This document shows positions 11,798-24,328 of a stretch of DNA of 64,000 bases, one piece after another (the stretch's first letter is position 1; each line of letters starts with the position of its first letter). Origin of the DNA: Odiellus spinosus. Its lineage: Eukaryota > Arthropoda > Arachnida > Opiliones > Phalangiidae. The notes under the pieces are model-generated. The model did not search any database, was not told the origin of the DNA, and worked only from the letters and a program-made list of their open reading frames with translations. The stretch lies in assembly GCA_963920705.1 (NCBI GenBank), contig OY987231.1, positions 6,813,424-6,877,423 on the forward strand. The letters run 5' to 3'. Position numbers and translations under genes: made by a program.

Positions 11798-13110
11798 CGA
11801 CCAGTGTAACACCTCCCCCTGAACTAAAGTTCAGTCGGGGAGGTAAAAAATCCCAATTTTGCAAAAGGAGCCACTGCCGCACCTCGAATCGAGAAATGAG
11901 TGTCATCAATCGGCGACTCAAAAATTAGGCATCGCTTTGGCATAGAACCCATAAAGGAGTCCTCATTTCAAAGGAAATTGTCGATAACTTCGCAAATACT
12001 GGCTCACTTTTCAAATACTGGCTCGAGTTGAGTTTCTGTTTTTCCCTATCCATACTTTAGCACTCCCAATGTACCATTTTCCAAAAAGTGCACCAAGTTA
12101 GGAGGTCCGACCTACTAAATTTGCGTATTTCGCACCGTTCAGAATTAGAAATTTTTGAAGTTACGTTTTCGCAAAGAGTTTGTGACCAAATTCTGGTTTT
12201 GCGAAGTTTATTTACGACGAAATCGAGCGCGTAAGCCCGCGATTTTCCCGAAGCTCGTAAAATCTTATTTCCCGGACAGTAAAAGGAAACATTACCTTAA
12301 TAACGGTCTAATTAATTAGGCTAATTATCGCGGTTGCCTAATTAGTGTCATATCTTCTCCTGGTCTTTTCCTATAGTGTTGAAGCTATGTTCCGCGAATA
12401 GCTCCATTCTTAATCTACAAAATGAGCCCTTCCATCTTTAAATAGACCCAACAAAAGTTAAGTTATACGTTTTTTAAATGAAAGTGTTCAGAAATAGAAG
12501 TATTCCGATTTAGGAGGACTGACCATATATATTTTTGACATTTTCATATTGTAGTTTCTTATGAACTCTTCAATTTTGAATACAACGTTTTAATAGTGTA
12601 ATAAAATTAAAAATATTGTCCATCGACATTCGAAAGAAATGATGACAATCTGACTTTAAATATTACGCAACCCTTTTCGTATTCGAGGTTGAATTTAAGA
12701 AGCTAAAAATTAAAAAAATAAACTGGTTATTCTTCTACTTCTATTTTAAATTCAATATATTTGTTATTTTAAGGGTTTATATATTTATATATAAAAACGG
12801 GTCCCGAGAGTGGCTCCTATCCGTATCATATTTATCACCCAATCAGATAACTCAAAAACCGCTTTTAAGTTTGACTTTTTTTTTACATATTAACATTAAA
12901 GTGATTCCCTCACTATTAATTTTTTTATTTCAAATGGGTGTGTGCATTTTATTACCTTACCCAGAAAATTATACATTTAGTTTTAAACTCATAAGTCGTT
13001 TAATTACGTTGTAATTAACGTCATGAAGTGGGTGAAATTTAATTTTAAAATTTTTTAAAACAAACGCGTCAATTTTACTACGAAAAAATCATATTAATTT
13101 CGAGTTGTCT

Positions 13111-13345
13111 TTAGCTACGATCACACTAGCATTTCTTAATCGATTTGAAACGGTAAAATCCAACCGATATTCAAATCGCTAGGAATCGTTTTAAGCGATT
13201 TATCGTAGCTTCATCTATCTGTTGTTGAAACCCAATCGGTATGAAACTGGTTCCCGAAGCAGTTTCGAGAAATCGAATGAAATCGATTACAGAAACGTTT
13301 TCAAACGGTCTAAATCGATTCCAAGGCCTAGTATGAACGCGGCTA
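13111..13345. mobile_element. M2 palindromic MITE
   Basis: Starts TTAGCTACGATCACACTAG and ends GGCCTAGTATGAACGCGGC, which is inverted and imperfect relative to the start. The interior is a run of ATCGATTT and AAACGGT motifs. Related copies lie at 26.2, 51.0, 51.7 and 63.1 kb. Confidence 0.65.
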
Positions 13346-14641
13346 ATATTTTTCCGGAAATCATCGATTTTTCACGACAAAAAACTGTGTCAGAGTCACT
13401 TTAATTATATTGTTAATTAACAATTTCGATAAAAATATTGATATCAAGACGGAATTGAACCAATTTTTTGAGGAAAGTTTATTTAGAATTAATTTTCTAT
13501 TGATGTTTGTTAAAAAAATATCAAGACAAATACACTCAAAATTCGATTATCTTATTTTATTATCACTCTCTTGACTAAAAATAGATTTCACAGAATACAT
13601 TTTTTACGCGTTTTAATTCGCAGTAAGCCCCAAGTATTCTCATTCTTGATATATTAATTTCGATTTAAATCGGAGGGAAATAAAAATTTTAAAAATTAAA
13701 GAACAGGCTGTGTTTCGAGATCTTTTTTTTTTCTAACTTAAAAGTCGACCTTGAAGTTTCGTTTCCCAAGACGTCACGATTCACGTGATCGAAACGCGAA
13801 GCGGTTTGCTAGCAACGACGTTTTTTAAGAAAGAATTGGTGACCCAATATTCAAACCCTCGCTATACCGCGTTTTTGAAAATTCGAAATTTGTGTGAATT
13901 ACGAGCCAAAGACTTAAAATTAATCATTTTACTAGAAGAATTAAGACTTAAACACCGCGAGTTCTTTACTAATAGAAAGGGAGGTTAAAATTAAAGATGA
14001 TTGTAACCAAATTATCGCGAATGGTAAGTGATTTCAAGTTTATTTTCAATCAATTTAATATTTTGGATGCGTTATCGCTGTCGTAACTGGAATTTAGGGC
14101 AAACATATAACGACATTGACATTGACATAGTTAAAAAGGCCTTGTGTTAAGTTCATAACGAATGTTTTTGGGAAAATGTGGACAGGCCCAAGAGGTACAC
14201 GAGTTATTAGTATTTCGTCACAACAGAGGGGTCAACCACTAATTTCAGCCTTTGGCAATGATTTAGCATTATGTACAGGTTTTTACACCGATTGATTTGC
14301 CTCCTTGGCAACAACCAATCACCTTGTCATTTTTTTCAAACTTTACGTAAAATATTCCAGTTTCTAAATTGACGGTGAATGAACTTTAGACGATACTCAA
14401 AGGTCTCTATTATTACGACTTTACGGATAATTAATAATTTTAATACCGTAGATTTAAAGTTAATTGTCGCCTGATTTTTGTAGTGTGGAAATTTCTCCGT
14501 CTCCAATTACTCTTCTGAGTTTTAGATGGCAAGACGCTAGAGTCAAGGCTCCCTTTTGTATCTTTAAGTCAACAAATCGTAGATAACGCGTATACTAGCT
14601 TCGTGTGTGCTGCCAAATCAAAGTTAAATTTGGTTCATTTT

Positions 14642-15060
14642 ATTAAAGTGAAGATATCACCATTTGTTTTTTTCGAATGCATATGGATTAATATTTTTAG
14701 TTTATCACTATCTGGGTTGATGCATTAAGATACTTCAAAATTATAATGTCAATATATAGGTGATTGTTTTCCGATATGACGTTTATTTCTTGAATGTAAT
14801 TAACGAGAGTTTTCATACTAAAGGTAGTTGACTTTCTGGACTAAGTACTTTTACGAGAAAGACCGCGCGAAAGCGACCTTATCACGCGTGAGCATCGACT
14901 GTAGGCTTACAATAGTCACGCGACCATAATGCGATGACGTAGTAAGGCGGGGAATTTTTATTTTAACTATTTCACAAATGGCGATTCCAAAGTATCAGTC
15001 ACTGTAATTGTTTTCTATGACATATGTATATATATTTTCAATATGACATTAAGTTAATTA
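14642..15060. mobile_element. M9 element
   Basis: Starts ATTAAAGTGAAGATATCACC and shares ATATATAGGTGATT, GGTAGTTGACTTTCTGGA and GACCGCGCGAAAGCGACC with the other M9 copies. The right end is hard to place. Confidence 0.5.
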
Positions 15061-15513
15061 CGTAGCTTTTTAAACTTTGTTAATAATTATATTTACCATT
15101 TTCGTTGAGGCATCGTCAAGGTCGTCATTAACATGCACGGTTGAGCTCCTGAAAAAATTGCCTACCTCTTTCAAATTTTCGACAAAAATTGTCTTTGAAG
15201 ATTTATTTATTAAATTTTGATTTTTAATCTGTTATTTTTTAAGGTGACGTAACTTAATGCGTGGGTGATTCTTGGATTTTTTCCTAAATAGCCTAAAATA
15301 ATTAGCATCTTGCGCAATACTTAATGTATTCTTACGAAAAATGACACTCACCTTGTGAAATATTGAGGAAATGCTATCATTAAATAATAATACGCCTATT
15401 TTGGGATAGTCTTACTATACTATATAGTTGAAAAGTTGTAAAAACTTGGTAATCTAACGATGGAAAGTCGCGATAGAAGTGTCAAATTTTAGATATACGT
15501 TCATTTAGACAAC

Positions 15514-18500
15514 ATGTTTGGTGTTAGAATCTTGGGGGTATGTACTGTTTTAATAATGATATAAGTCGTTTAATAGTTATAAATTGGTAATTTATGGCAT
15601 AAATTACCAGAGTAATTAAGGCGTTGTTTTCAATTAATATTTTTCTGGCAAAAAAGTATTTTTTTCGTCATTACTAAGTTACGACGAAAATATTTTTTTG
15701 GACCAAAAGAAAAAGCTTGATTGAAAGTTTAACGTTTAAATCTTCCTGGAGTATACTTTTCAGTAGTTATTCGTGGTGGGCGTTGTTAAGGGTGTGTTAA
15801 TGTATTTTTTTCATGTCCGACTCACTGCATTGCAAACACAAATGGTCACGAAAAACATTGCAATTGTCCCGAGTAAAATGATTTTCAGTCAGAAATAAGA
15901 ATTTTGAAGAGTTTGAAAGAGTACTTCCGCATTTTTAAATAACAGAAATGTAAATACAATTAATTTTGTAAATATCGGTGAATTACCAATTTCCAAAATT
16001 ACTGTAATTTTAAAACTATGGTCTCTTTTAAATTCACGTTTACAGTAATGGATACATGGTAGTAGAACTCATTGAAAACTTTATAATATTATAAGTCATT
16101 GTAGGAATACCAGTTACCCGATTAAGTAACGTAATTGACATTACAGGCTTGGCTTCTAGTCCTCTACCTTCAAGTGGAAGGATTGCCGTTGGTGGACCTA
16201 CCTGTTGTATATCCTGAAAATCGAAACCGTTCAAATAGGGATGGTGTTACTTTCCCCGGCGGGTCATCGAAGCTAGAACCACCCCTGGATACTAACGGAA
16301 ACCCAACGTGCGTGTCCTCAAAGACGGAGCTATTCTGCGAGAGTGTTCCCAACTACCCGGCGTTCGTAAGATTAATTTAAAACTCTTTTTGGTTTGATTT
16401 GTCGAAATAATTTTTGCATTATTCAACTTTCAAATTGACGCTATATAAATGAAGGAAGTATTTTTAATGTAGGGGTGGAATACGCAAGTTGATGTTGTAT
16501 AGTCCTAAGGAGTTCCAGAACATGTTTGGTGTCAAAGGAATTAGTACAAGGAGGACCATTTCTCACGAAGATTTATCCGAGGAAGCCTTGTGCGAGACTA
16601 GATCACCCGTAATATTCCCCAAAGTAGCCAAAAATGAAGAAAATAAGTGGAGATACGTCATTAACGATATAGACTACGTGCAAGCTGTGGTTACTGAACT
16701 CTGCACGTAAGTTTAATTATAAGGGTATGCTCCTTTCGTTATTGCTAAGCCTAATTATAAGATTATTCTGATCAATTCAATTACTAAGCCTAAATACAAG
16801 GCTCTTCTGGTTCAATTCCTAAGCCTAAATATAAGATTCTTCCCATCATTTTAATTGCTAAGCCTAAATATAACATTCTTCTGATCAATTCAATTGCTAA
16901 GCCTAAGTATGAGGCTCTTCTGGCTCTATTCCGAAGCCTAAATATAAGAATCTTCTGATAATTCAGTTGTTAAACCTAAATATAAGATTCTTTTGGTTCA
17001 ATTGCTAAGCCTAAATATAAGTTTCTTATCAATTCAATTGCTAAGCCTAAATATAAGTTTCTTATCAATTCAATTGCTAAGCCTAAATATAAGTTTCTTA
17101 TCAATTCAATTGCTAAGCCTAAATATAAGTTTCTTATCAATTCAATTGCTAAGCCTAAATATAAGTTTCTTATCAATTCAATTGCTAAGCCTAAATATAA
17201 GTTTCTTATCAATTCAATTGCTAAGCCTAAATATAAGTTTCTTATCAATTCAATTGTTAAGCCTAAATATAAGTTTCTTATCAATTCAATTGTTAAGCCT
17301 AAATATAAGTTTCTTATCAATTCAATTGCTGAGCCCAAATATAAGTTTCTTATCAATTCAATTGCTAAGCCTAAATATAAGTTTCTTATCAATTCAATTG
17401 CTAAGCCTAAATATAAGTTTCTTATCAATTCAATTGCTAAGCCTAAATATAAGTTTCTTATCAATTCAATTGCTAAGCCTAAATATAAGTTTCTTATCAA
17501 TTCAATTGCTAAGCCTAAATATAAGTTTCTTATCAATTCAATTGCTAAGCCTAAATATAAGTTTCTTATCAATTCAATTGCTAAGCCTAAATATAAGTTT
17601 CTTATCAATTCAATTGCTAAGACTAAATATAAGTTTCTTATCAATTCAATTGCTAAGACTAAATATAAGTTTCTTATCAATTCAATTGCTAAGACTAAAT
17701 ATAAGTTTCTTATCAATTCAATTGCTAAGACTAAAAAACTTCTTCTGGTAAATTCAATTGCTAAGACTAAAAAGATTCTTCTGGTAAATTCAATTGCTAA
17801 GACTAAAAAGATTCTTCTGGTAAATTCAATTGCTAAGACTAAAAAGATTCTTCTGGTAAATTCAATTGCTAAGACTAAAAAGATTCTTCTGGTAAATTCA
17901 ATTGCTAAGACTAAAAAGATTCTTCTGGTAAATTCAATTGCTAAGACTAAAAAGATTCTTCTGGTAAATTCAATTGCGAAGACTAAAAAGATTCTTCTGG
18001 TAAATTCAATTGCTAAGACTAAAAAGATTCTTCTGGTAAATTCAATTGCTAAGACTAAAAAGATTCTTCTGGTAAATTCAATTGCTAAGACTAAAAAGAT
18101 TCTTCTGGTAAATTCAATTGCTAAGACTAAAAAGATTCTTCTGGTAAATTCAATTGCTAAGACTAAAAAGATTCTTCTGGTAAATTCAATTGCTAAGACT
18201 AAAAAGATTCTTCTGGTAAATTCAATTGCTAAGACTAAAAAGATTCTTCTGGTAAATTCAATTGCTAAAACTAAAAACATTCTTCTGGTAAATTCAATTG
18301 CTAAAACTAAAAAGATTCTTCTGGTAAATTCAATTGCTAAGACTAAAAAGATTCTTCTGGTAAATGCATTGCTAAGCCTAAATATAAGATTCTTATGATC
18401 AATTCAGTTGATATAAGATTCTTTTGATCATTTCAATTGTTAAGCCTAAATATAAGGCTCTTTTGGTGCAATTCCTAAGCCTAAATATAAGATTATTCTG

Positions 18501-19308
18501 TGTGCCTGCAGGCTAATAAGCGTAACTGTATATTATGCCGCCTGGCTGTTAAATATAATTATAATCTAATTTGACTTAATGGAGTTTAAAATATTCCCAA
18601 ACGCAAATTATACAGTGGTTTTAACCCTCGGGCTAAGCTCTAATTATACGGTGGTTTTAAACCCTCGGGCCAAGGTCAAATTTACCGCTGTTCAGGAAAC
18701 GAAACCCATAGTATCTGCATACCCAAACTTTCGGCATATTAATAAGGCGGTGAATTCGGGTTTGAAACGTCACTGTGACGTCATTTAACACATAACGAAG
18801 TAACTTCAATCCGGTTTTTATAACGTAATTGTTACGTGATTTAATAATTAATGAAGTAACTTCAATCCGGCTTTATGACGTCAGGAATATGAAGATACTT
18901 GTATTAACACTTTCAAGCTAAAACTCGCGATTTGTTACCTGGATATAATAAAACTGTCTGTCATTTATGGTTTTAATACTTAAACATCCTCATTTCCAAA
19001 TATTTTGTGTTGATGATATTAGGGAAATGAACTTATCAATGAAACAAAAATATTATATTTGCAATAGGAAAGACGGTAGCCAGTGCGCCTACGTACAAGA
19101 TAACCTTCCATCTGGATTCACTTCCAGCTGCAAACAACGATTCGGGTACAAGAAGTTAGTGGCCATCGATCCTGAAGAAACTAAGACGTACACGGACTCT
19201 TTTAGATTTCCATCGTGTTGTAATTGTTACGTCAAAACGCCATTTAACGGGCGAAACAGGAGGGTCAATAATTCACCCACCAGTAACAGGAGAAGAAATA
19301 AAAAATGA
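15514..19308 (+). CDS. spz: Spz-A: Spätzle-family cystine-knot cytokine precursor, 4 exons, 237 aa
   Basis: Model: exon 1 15514-15537 (MFGVRILG, donor GTATGT), exon 2 16147-16361, exon 3 16473-16706 (donor GTAAGT), exon 4 19068-19308 (TGA); 714 nt. Exon 1 plus the start of exon 2 (AWLLVLYLQVEG) form a signal peptide. The prodomain carries CVSSKTELFCESVPNYP. Cleavage is expected after Arg107 (ISTRR/TISH), releasing about 130 residues. The mature part has the seven cysteines of the Spätzle knot (120, 157, 164, 179, 208, 209, 211), the WRYVINDIDY strand and FRFPSCCNC. The family's known role is that proteolysed, disulfide-linked dimers bind Toll receptors outside the cell. Exon 2 end: donor GTTCGT at 16362 gives the phase-2 join found in Spz-B; a better-looking GTAAGA at 16366 would need a poor acceptor. 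The chosen exon 4 acceptor (19067/19068) gives the standard Cys-x6-Cys spacing; an in-phase acceptor at 19022 would insert 16 residues. Orthology within the family is not resolved. Confidence 0.85.
16740..18505. repeat. 36-bp satellite, about 49 units, in Spz-A intron 3
   Basis: The units contain CAATTGCTAAG(C/A)CTAAA. Two homogeneous blocks stand out: one with ATATAAGTTTCTTATCAATT (about 17020-17735, 20 units) and one with AAAGATTCTTCTGGTAAATT (about 17736-18365, 17-18 units), flanked by more diverged units. The 36-bp period leaves long open frames on both strands (434 codons on minus, 252 on plus) that spell 12-residue cycles. I treat these as artefacts because the array is intronic. The array fills most of the 2.36-kb intron. 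Confidence 0.93.
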
Positions 19309-19326
19309 ACATTTTAACTCGTAGAC

Positions 19327-19332
19327 AATAAA
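19327..19332 (+). terminator. Likely polyadenylation signal of Spz-A
   Basis: AATAAA 19 nt after the stop codon. Another AATAAA-like site lies near 19587, so 3' UTR length is uncertain. Confidence 0.45.
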
Positions 19333-21639
19333 CGGAAGGGTGTCAAAGGTTTCTAATAATTCTGGCCGTTGGTCAAACTGGGTGTGTCGCGTTTCCTGTT
19401 CTCGCCTAATGTCTGTATACCACTTACGTCGTAACGAAGCCCGTGATGTTTCAAATGACGACATTTCTATAGAAAGTCACCGAATCCGGCACACATACAC
19501 GAATCGAAGACTCCATTTTGTAGTCCTTCCGTTTGTTGTCTATGTTCAAAACATGGTTAGTGTTATTTTATTCCCAACGAAAACAAAAATAAATGGTTTT
19601 TAACGTGTATTAGAACTTAATTAGTTCAATTTACAATAATATGCGTTTTAGAAAGAAAAGTGGGGATATAAGTTGATCAAGCGTTTGATGAATTTGGGCC
19701 GTATATGCTAATATAACATTATGTAATCCAAATGTAGAACGGCAATGTTTTATAAGGCGAACAGCAACACAATGTTTAACTAATTGTGTTTTTTCTTTGA
19801 GCTCCTCCGTCTGCTCCCTACCAATCCAAAATACATTGAATCACTGAACACTCGGAGCAGCCCGAAGAAACACACCATCAATAACACGAAACGATCTCGA
19901 AGAAACGCGACATAGAGAATAAAGGTGAAGGAATATAAGCCCCTCCCCCGCTCTACAATTTAAAAAAGATGATACTCCCAAAAAATAGTGCACGACAGTT
20001 CGGTTAGCTTATTACAATCATAACGGGGATTTTTTTTCTGTACCGCGCGTATATAAACCTTAATCTTAACTAAAGTGACAACATCTTTTACCCAAATTTC
20101 TACTCCTCCACCTTTCATGATCATCAAACATCCTCTTTCGCGACAAAACCTCTCATCACATATCATTGTTTGTTCTCATTGTTGCCCTTATTTACGTGAC
20201 GTAGTAAGCGACGAAGGAAATAAGAAGTAGGAGTAGGCTTGGGCCCGACTTTATGTCAACTTTCTACAAGACGGCGAGGAAAGGTGCTGCGGTTTTTTAT
20301 AGGTGGGGAAATATTCCCCGCCATGGTAGCGCTGTTGTAGCGGTAATCGTTTTTTTAGTTGGCCATTTTGACACTGAATGTCAAAGTACACTGCTCTTCC
20401 TCGTATCCCAACCGGAGGAAGCGAACCATAGATTTCATGGAACTTCGGAAGTCCGAATGCAGTTCAACAAACCTTCGGAAGAAACCTAGAGAATCTCGGA
20501 AGCTTGATATCGTTGTGTCGGGTGTTCTCGCAAGAAGCGAAATTGTTTTACGCAGACTTAACAAGAATTTATAAGATACTTGCACTAATAATAACCAAAG
20601 CACTGAGGGAGTCCTGTCGAGAGAGGAGCCAAACGCCTTTCCACGGAGCTTCGTCATGTGCGAGAGCATTTATGGAAATAAGCGCAGGGCATGTGACATA
20701 AATGCCTGAATATTTTATACGTTCGATAACTTTGAAAATATTCTTATTTCCGTCCCTGGCCGCGAACTCCAAAGCCCCACTTTAACGGATACTGGTCGCT
20801 TCATTTACGTTTAGGATCTATTGACAAGAGACTAAAGTGCCTTCGTAATGTAATTTTCTTCATGTTATTTTGCCACCGATATTTATATTTAATATAGCAG
20901 TTCTCAAGAAAGTCGAAGGCTTCTAAAATAGAACTTACAGACAATGTTTCTGCACACGGTTGCACGCAAGGTTAGTAGAAATCCGCTATATATGGGTTGC
21001 ACGCGGACTAATCGCTAAAGAGCCAAGGCCTAAAGTACGTACCGCTTGTCGACTAGGCTATTAGTGAAATTAAAAAACATAACAATGCGGGAATCCAATG
21101 CGCAAATAAAGAACAAATCAAAAGTACCTTTTTATATTAAAATTATCTTAATGGATATTTATGTATGAGAATATGTAAACCTTCGAGAACGCAAACTTGC
21201 TTAAGATCTAGTGTTTATGGCTTGATTTCAGCTCTAATAATCACACCTTATATTACGGTAACTAATATAATGTAGAGGTTTTAACTTCAATAATTACACT
21301 TTATATTACGGTAACCAACATAATTATTTTCCGGTAACCAATATAATTATATTCCGGTTAAAAAACCCTGTCTTACCGTGTCTTGCAGGCGTTTTGTAGG
21401 TGGGTTAATAATTAGTAACTTAAAAATTTTACAATCGAGAATGATTAGCAAGGAACTATAGCAATTATGCATACGCATTTACCTTAATTAGGCGTCTTTG
21501 TCTAGGGCTATTAAAGGTAGTATAAAGCTCTGGCCCAATTTTGAAGATACGGCTTCTTGCGTCTAACAAATGTTCTCTAAAATCAGTCGTAAAACAAGAC
21601 GTCGCGCGTGATAGCAGACTTTTTTTGATTAGGCTATAC
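19333..21639. other. Intergenic between Spz-A and Spz-B, nothing recognised
   Basis: Several 60-105 codon open frames on both strands (20253-20772) overlap one another and have no recognisable domain or consistent codon bias. Around 21230-21370 there are short direct repeats of ATTACGGTAACCAA-type sequence. No RNA gene recognised. Confidence 0.4.
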
Positions 21640-21905
21640 TCCCTTTTACAATGGACACCCTTAAAAGATAAAGATGAATAACAAAATCTGGCTTTCTTAA
21701 GCGCCCTCTAACGGCAAAAACAGTGCGTGCAAAAAGTAGTAAAAAAAAAGAGTATTCGCCTGCTATAGATGGAAAATAGGAAGACGCGCGTGTTATTTTG
21801 TTAGTTCTTACATTTCCCCGCAACTATTTTTATCGTTGAAGGACGCTTATGAACGCCAGATGTTGTTATTCGTCTTTATCTATTTAGATACTTTGTCCAT
21901 CATTA
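21640..21905. mobile_element. M6 foldback element
   Basis: AAAGATAAAGATGAATAACA on the left is inverted as GTTATTCGTCTTTATCTATTT on the right. CCTCTAACGGC inside the left arm pairs loosely with the right arm. A better preserved copy is at 59.38-59.66 kb. Confidence 0.55.
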
Positions 21906-23708
21906 ATATTCTTAGACGTAATTAATCAAATAACAGAAACAAGCCAATGGGAATTGAAAATCGTCAATGATCAATTCTTCGTGTTCTTCGTCGTACGATA
22001 ACATTAGCAATGTGAAGTACTTCTGACGGCAAACTGTTCGGAATCCTCGGCTTAGGTGACCTTCGATTATATGACAACTTTCATTGGCGTTTCTGTGACG
22101 AGATAGTTCAATTGAAAAAGATTAGGTTTAGCTAAAGTAACATTGATGCGTGTAGTGTTAATAGCTCAAAAGATACCAACAGTTTTTCGTTTATGTAAGA
22201 AACATTGGATATATTACACATTTCGGATAATTATTACGCAAAAATAGGGGTTAAAAACTCAAAAATTAGGGGAGGATTTCGATAATAATTACAAAACTGA
22301 CTTAATATGATAGGGCCGTTTTTTTACTTCCAATTCATTGAAACTCGAATCTAACCAATCTTTAAAAATAAATAAAATACAGTGATAAAAATCGCGAAAA
22401 TTCTATTATGCTCTGAGAAAAGCAAACCCCTTTCTGCTTAATTTATAGGAATCAGGATGCTTATTATCAGCACCATAATAAATGATTAATTTGACAGATA
22501 TCAATAAGCTAACTTATTGACCCTTAAAATGAGTGATCAGCATCTTTTGCCAGTTCGTCACTGCTATAACGTATCAGAGTGACCCGCGGATAGTTAACTT
22601 GGGAAGGTTTAATTTAATTCGGTATATAATCACCAATATGAGTTTAAATATTCTACAGGTAACAACGATAATTTGTTAGATACATTTCGGCGGTACCATG
22701 ATACTGACTCCATGGTGAAACTATATTGTAGAGGAACTGCTGCATAAATAAAATCCATTACTTTTAGTTAGGGCCAAGCGCAACCTAATCACTGCCACTT
22801 TGGTGTAAGGCCAAACTAGTTTCTATTGTTCAAGAATATTGAAATCCGTCTAAGACCGGATCCACCACCACATCTTGTGTATTGACACAGTTATGGGGTT
22901 CGCTTTTTGTTCAGGGCACTTTTCGTGGACAGATTCGTAAATAAATTAAATAGTAGTTTCCCTTTAAACTGAACTAAACTGAACAAATACCGATAAAATC
23001 GTTCTATTGCCGATTTAACGCGAATCAAATTACGTTGCAAAGATTCAAAACTATAATTTAATCACTAATTAATATATAATAATTCATAGAATCAGAGTAA
23101 TACAAAACTTTTCCAATTGTCGAAAAGGTACGCGTTGTTTTTTTTAATTAACTTCACTATGGCACGAGTGTTTAAATTTTCTTTTAAAATTTTGGAAGAA
23201 TTAGTAACAGCGCGCCGAGTTTTCTCGCAAGTATATGTCCTTGAAAGAGTCGCCAGTATCTCAAGAACGTCTATTAAGTTTTTTTTCTTCAAATAAATAG
23301 CGGATATCGAGTAGATACTGTGTATTGGGTTGAAGCTAGGAGAAGTAAAAATCCACCAACATTCGTATCAATACGAGACCAAGGTTCTAAAAAAAACAAT
23401 TCAATCGTTCTCTTTCTTAGGATTACGTAATATTCATTTGAAAATCATTTCCTCCTATCTCGATTTCGAGTTTTTTCACGTAGTTTAAAACTAAACTTTA
23501 ACTTAAAGATATAGTATTTTTAAAATTTGAAATGAATATGCTTAAAAACTGTATCAAAACTTATTAAAGGTTTCGAAGTAATTTTCAGGTAATTATTAAC
23601 TAGTCCATTAAAAAGAAATTTAAAATTCTCAAAAAAGGTTAGTTGCTGATGCCAACCAAATACCTATGAAAAATTGCGCGTGAATCAATTTAATTCTTGC
23701 TTTTTACT
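21906..23708. other. Intergenic, nothing recognised
   Basis: AT-rich sequence with no supported gene. The 66-codon minus frame at 23092-23292 has no recognisable feature. Confidence 0.35.
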
Positions 23709-24103
23709 TTAATGGGGAGAATGCAACCTAACAACAAGTGTTTTTTTATCGATTCGTTATTGTTTAAATAGGCCTAATCCACTATTTATTATACTAACAA
23801 ATATTTAACTAGATATAGATTTAAATATTACACGGAAAATAGGATTAGCGGGATTCATGGAAATCCTGAATGGCCACCGATCAATGAGCAAAAGCCCGCC
23901 GATAAGGCGAGATCTCCACGAGACTTTCAATAGCATTCGATAAGTTCAAATTAACTTTGCAAGGCAATAATTCAATTTTCTTACAAATAATCTCTACAAT
24001 TGATCCCTAAGATTTAACGTTTTGACCTTTTCAAAATTATTGAAAACGGTTTCAAAGTATCTAGTGTTAACGCTTTATTGTTAGGTTGCATTCTCCCTTT
24101 AAA
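23709..24103. mobile_element. M5 foldback MITE (GAGAATGCAACCTAAC ends)
   Basis: The left end TTAATGGGGAGAATGCAACC and the right end GGTTGCATTCTCCCTTTAAA are inverted over about 25 bp. The interior shares GGAAAATAGG(A/C)TTAGCG and the palindromic core with copies at 27.6-27.9 kb and 58.7-59.0 kb. A fragment resembling M3 termini (GTTTCAAAGTATCTAGTGTT) sits near its right end. Confidence 0.65.
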
Positions 24104-24328
24104 GACGAACTCTCATTGGCGTCAGCAATTGACTCAGTTGAAATAAATCTGAAATTTCTTCGAGCTCTAATTTGGCAACTTTGATTATTAACAACGAATT
24201 AATACGAATTCTTTGTTGCGAGTTTTTATATTTTTAGGCATAAGCGGTCAGATTTAATCTCTTTTTAGGATTTTTTAGTTATGGTGGTAGGTTTTTACTT
24301 CTCGTAGGATTTAATCCCTAGATTACTC

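Larger units (their letters stand above)
7906..11849 (+). repeat. Left arm of a 3.9-kb inverted repeat
   Basis: This arm is the reverse complement of 28056-32003, with only scattered single-base and homopolymer differences that I could find by eye. Within it, ACCTCCCCGAC at 7930-7940 and its inverse GTCGGGGAGGT at 11834-11844 form 11-bp inverted ends, as for a 3.9-kb mobile element. Arm identity continues about 24 bp past the outer end and 5 bp past the inner one. The interior contains two to three degenerate direct copies of a 0.55-0.63 kb unit (landmark GTAGAGTATTTGTAGACCAA), a foldback element with a 20-bp array, a C10+ run near 11279 and a GACA microsatellite. No transposase frame is present; the 73-aa frame at 11409-11630 is unrecognised. 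Confidence 0.9.
11850..15513. other. Gene-free spacer upstream of Spz-A
   Basis: No supported gene. It contains a half-copy of M9 (about 12530-12660), an M2 element (13111-13345) and an M9 element (about 14642-15060). The open frame at 13222-13404 lies inside the M2 repeat and the one at 13785-13988 has no recognisable feature. A TATATAG near 15421 lies about 90 bp before the Spz-A start codon, but I see no matching initiator and do not call a promoter. Confidence 0.4.

Noticed and set aside
16976-18280. 434-codon minus frame and 252-codon plus frame spelling 12-residue repeats
   Set aside because: The 36-bp period has no stops in these frames. The array lies in a Spz-A intron, the start is arbitrary and there is no splice or promoter support.
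19023-19067. Earlier acceptor for Spz-A exon 4 (after 19022), adding TEMNLSMKQKYYICNR-type residues
   Set aside because: It is in phase and cannot be excluded, but it adds an extra cysteine and breaks the Cys-x6-Cys spacing shared with Spz-B and Drosophila Spätzle.
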